Shown: positions 63,463 through 64,000 of the stretch, in pieces | Numbering within the stretch: position 1 is the first letter of the stretch | Layout: each line of letters begins with the position of its first letter | Assembly (NCBI RefSeq): GCF_900078195.1 | Contig: NZ_FJVE01000007.1 | Span: 1-64,000 of the forward strand | Length of the DNA: 64,000 nt | Direction of reading: 5' to 3' | Source of the DNA: Clostridium sp. Marseille-P299 | GTDB lineage: Bacteria; Bacillota; Clostridia; Lachnospirales; Lachnospiraceae | Notes under the pieces: model-generated | What the model saw: the letters and a program-made list of their open reading frames with translations, nothing else | What the model was told of the DNA's origin: nothing | The model's database searches: none | Program-made: the position numbers and the translations under genes

Positions 63463-64000
63463 GTGAACAATACGGACAGAAATGAATGCAAGAATGCTAT
63501 TTTATCCAATGAGTATGCTGACTTTTTCGTGGAACATGGTGCTTTGTTAGAGAGAATTAGAAGAGAGGTTGGACCGTTTTGTGAACAAGTGATCAATTAC
63601 AAGTACTCGATAATTCATGTTCCAATTAGTCCTACCAGTAACTATGTAACGTATAACTATAGCAATGCGATGTTTCCAAAGGTATATGGTCTTATGGTAG
63701 CTAGTAACATTGAAGATATTGGAGTGGCTAGGTTAAGAAGGCTGCAATACCTAAATTTACTAGGAAGCGGGACTATTATAGGTTTTGTTGATACTGGTAT
63801 TGATTATACCATGGATGTTTTTAAAAAAGCTGATAATACAACAAGAATTACTCATATATGGGATCAAACCATACAGGCAGGACCAATTCCTAGCGGATTT
63901 AATTATGGAACGGAATATCTAAGTGAGGATATCAATGGTGCTTTGCAATCAGAGAACCCATTTGATATTGTGCCAAGTACAGATACAGATGGTCATGGAA
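63463..64000 (+). CDS. Subtilisin-like S8 serine protease (partial, cut by window end)
   Basis: An open frame starts at GTG 63463, seven bases after AGGAAG, and runs off the right edge (179 residues seen). IIGFVDTGIDYTMDVF holds the catalytic Asp of subtilases, and the window ends within DTDGHG, the start of the catalytic His motif. There is no signal peptide. The N-terminal ~95 residues (VPISPTSNYVTYNYSNAMFPKVY) match the prodomain-like region of clostridial subtilases related to the Csp germination proteases; a spore or cytoplasmic role is possible. The serine part lies outside the window. Confidence 0.85.
   Translation, partial: MNNTDRNECKNAILSNEYADFFVEHGALLERIRREVGPFCEQVINYKYSIIHVPISPTSNYVTYNYSNAMFPKVYGLMVASNIEDIGVARLRRLQYLNLLGSGTIIGFVDTGIDYTMDVFKKADNTTRITHIWDQTIQAGPIPSGFNYGTEYLSEDINGALQSENPFDIVPSTDTDGHG

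Overview
The window is AT-rich (roughly one third G+C), densely coded and typical of an anaerobic Firmicute. Four things point to the Lachnospiraceae: a NifJ-type pyruvate:ferredoxin oxidoreductase, a spore photoproduct lyase operon, a very large secreted pectin-degrading enzyme with Thr/Pro/Glu linkers, and cdaA preceded by two small membrane proteins. A plant-polysaccharide degrader such as Lachnoclostridium (Clostridium) phytofermentans or a close relative fits best. This is inference from gene content; no search was run.

Layout. 1-122 is the 3' end of a 23S rRNA gene with a terminator and no 5S gene behind it. 446-9365 is a molybdenum/tungsten enzyme island: a MobB-like P-loop protein, an exported FMN-binding protein, TatA and TatC, a Tat-targeted lipoprotein ferredoxin with four Fe-S clusters, an aldehyde:ferredoxin oxidoreductase (AOR) family enzyme, an unrecognised partner and MoeA. 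9626-16624 is one 2332-residue secreted protein joining an SGNH esterase (CE12-like) to a PL11 rhamnogalacturonan lyase. 16976-22685 holds a CdaR/PucR-type regulator, then ftsE-ftsX, a coiled-coil M23 peptidase and an S41 PDZ protease (cell division and wall remodelling). 22828-25369 (minus) is a splB operon. 25733-30027 carries aspartate-family amino acid genes (ACT protein, hom, an apgM-like gene, lysC). 30448-43681 holds a membrane-anchored trigger-factor-like foldase, prfC, an ECF sigma/anti-sigma pair, an acidic membrane protein, a cation diffusion facilitator, tRNA-Gln, a lipoprotein metallopeptidase and nifJ.

44274-52110 contains greA, lysS, a lipoprotein metallo-beta-lactamase-fold hydrolase with a DUF3006 protein, the c-di-AMP cyclase operon (two membrane proteins, cdaA, YbbR protein) and an HPr-like protein. 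52510-56507 is a teichoic-acid-like glycopolymer export operon (ABC permease, ABC ATPase, glycosyltransferase, CDP-glycerol phosphotransferase-like protein). It is preceded by a tandemly duplicated three-hairpin leader. 56714-60322 is a divergent htrA / polyprenyl-phosphate sugar-phosphotransferase pair with two clear dyads between them. 60491-64000 has a zinc-ribbon membrane protein, clpX overlapping a C39-like peptidase gene, and the start of an S8 subtilase cut by the window edge.

Two candidates for something new stand out. One is the Tat-linked AOR/ferredoxin/FMN-protein island, which looks like a dedicated cell-surface tungsten or molybdenum oxidoreductase system. The other is the duplicated structured leader at 52165-52340, where the two copies differ by pair-preserving changes in their stems. 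No IS element, integrase, prophage or CRISPR array was seen.
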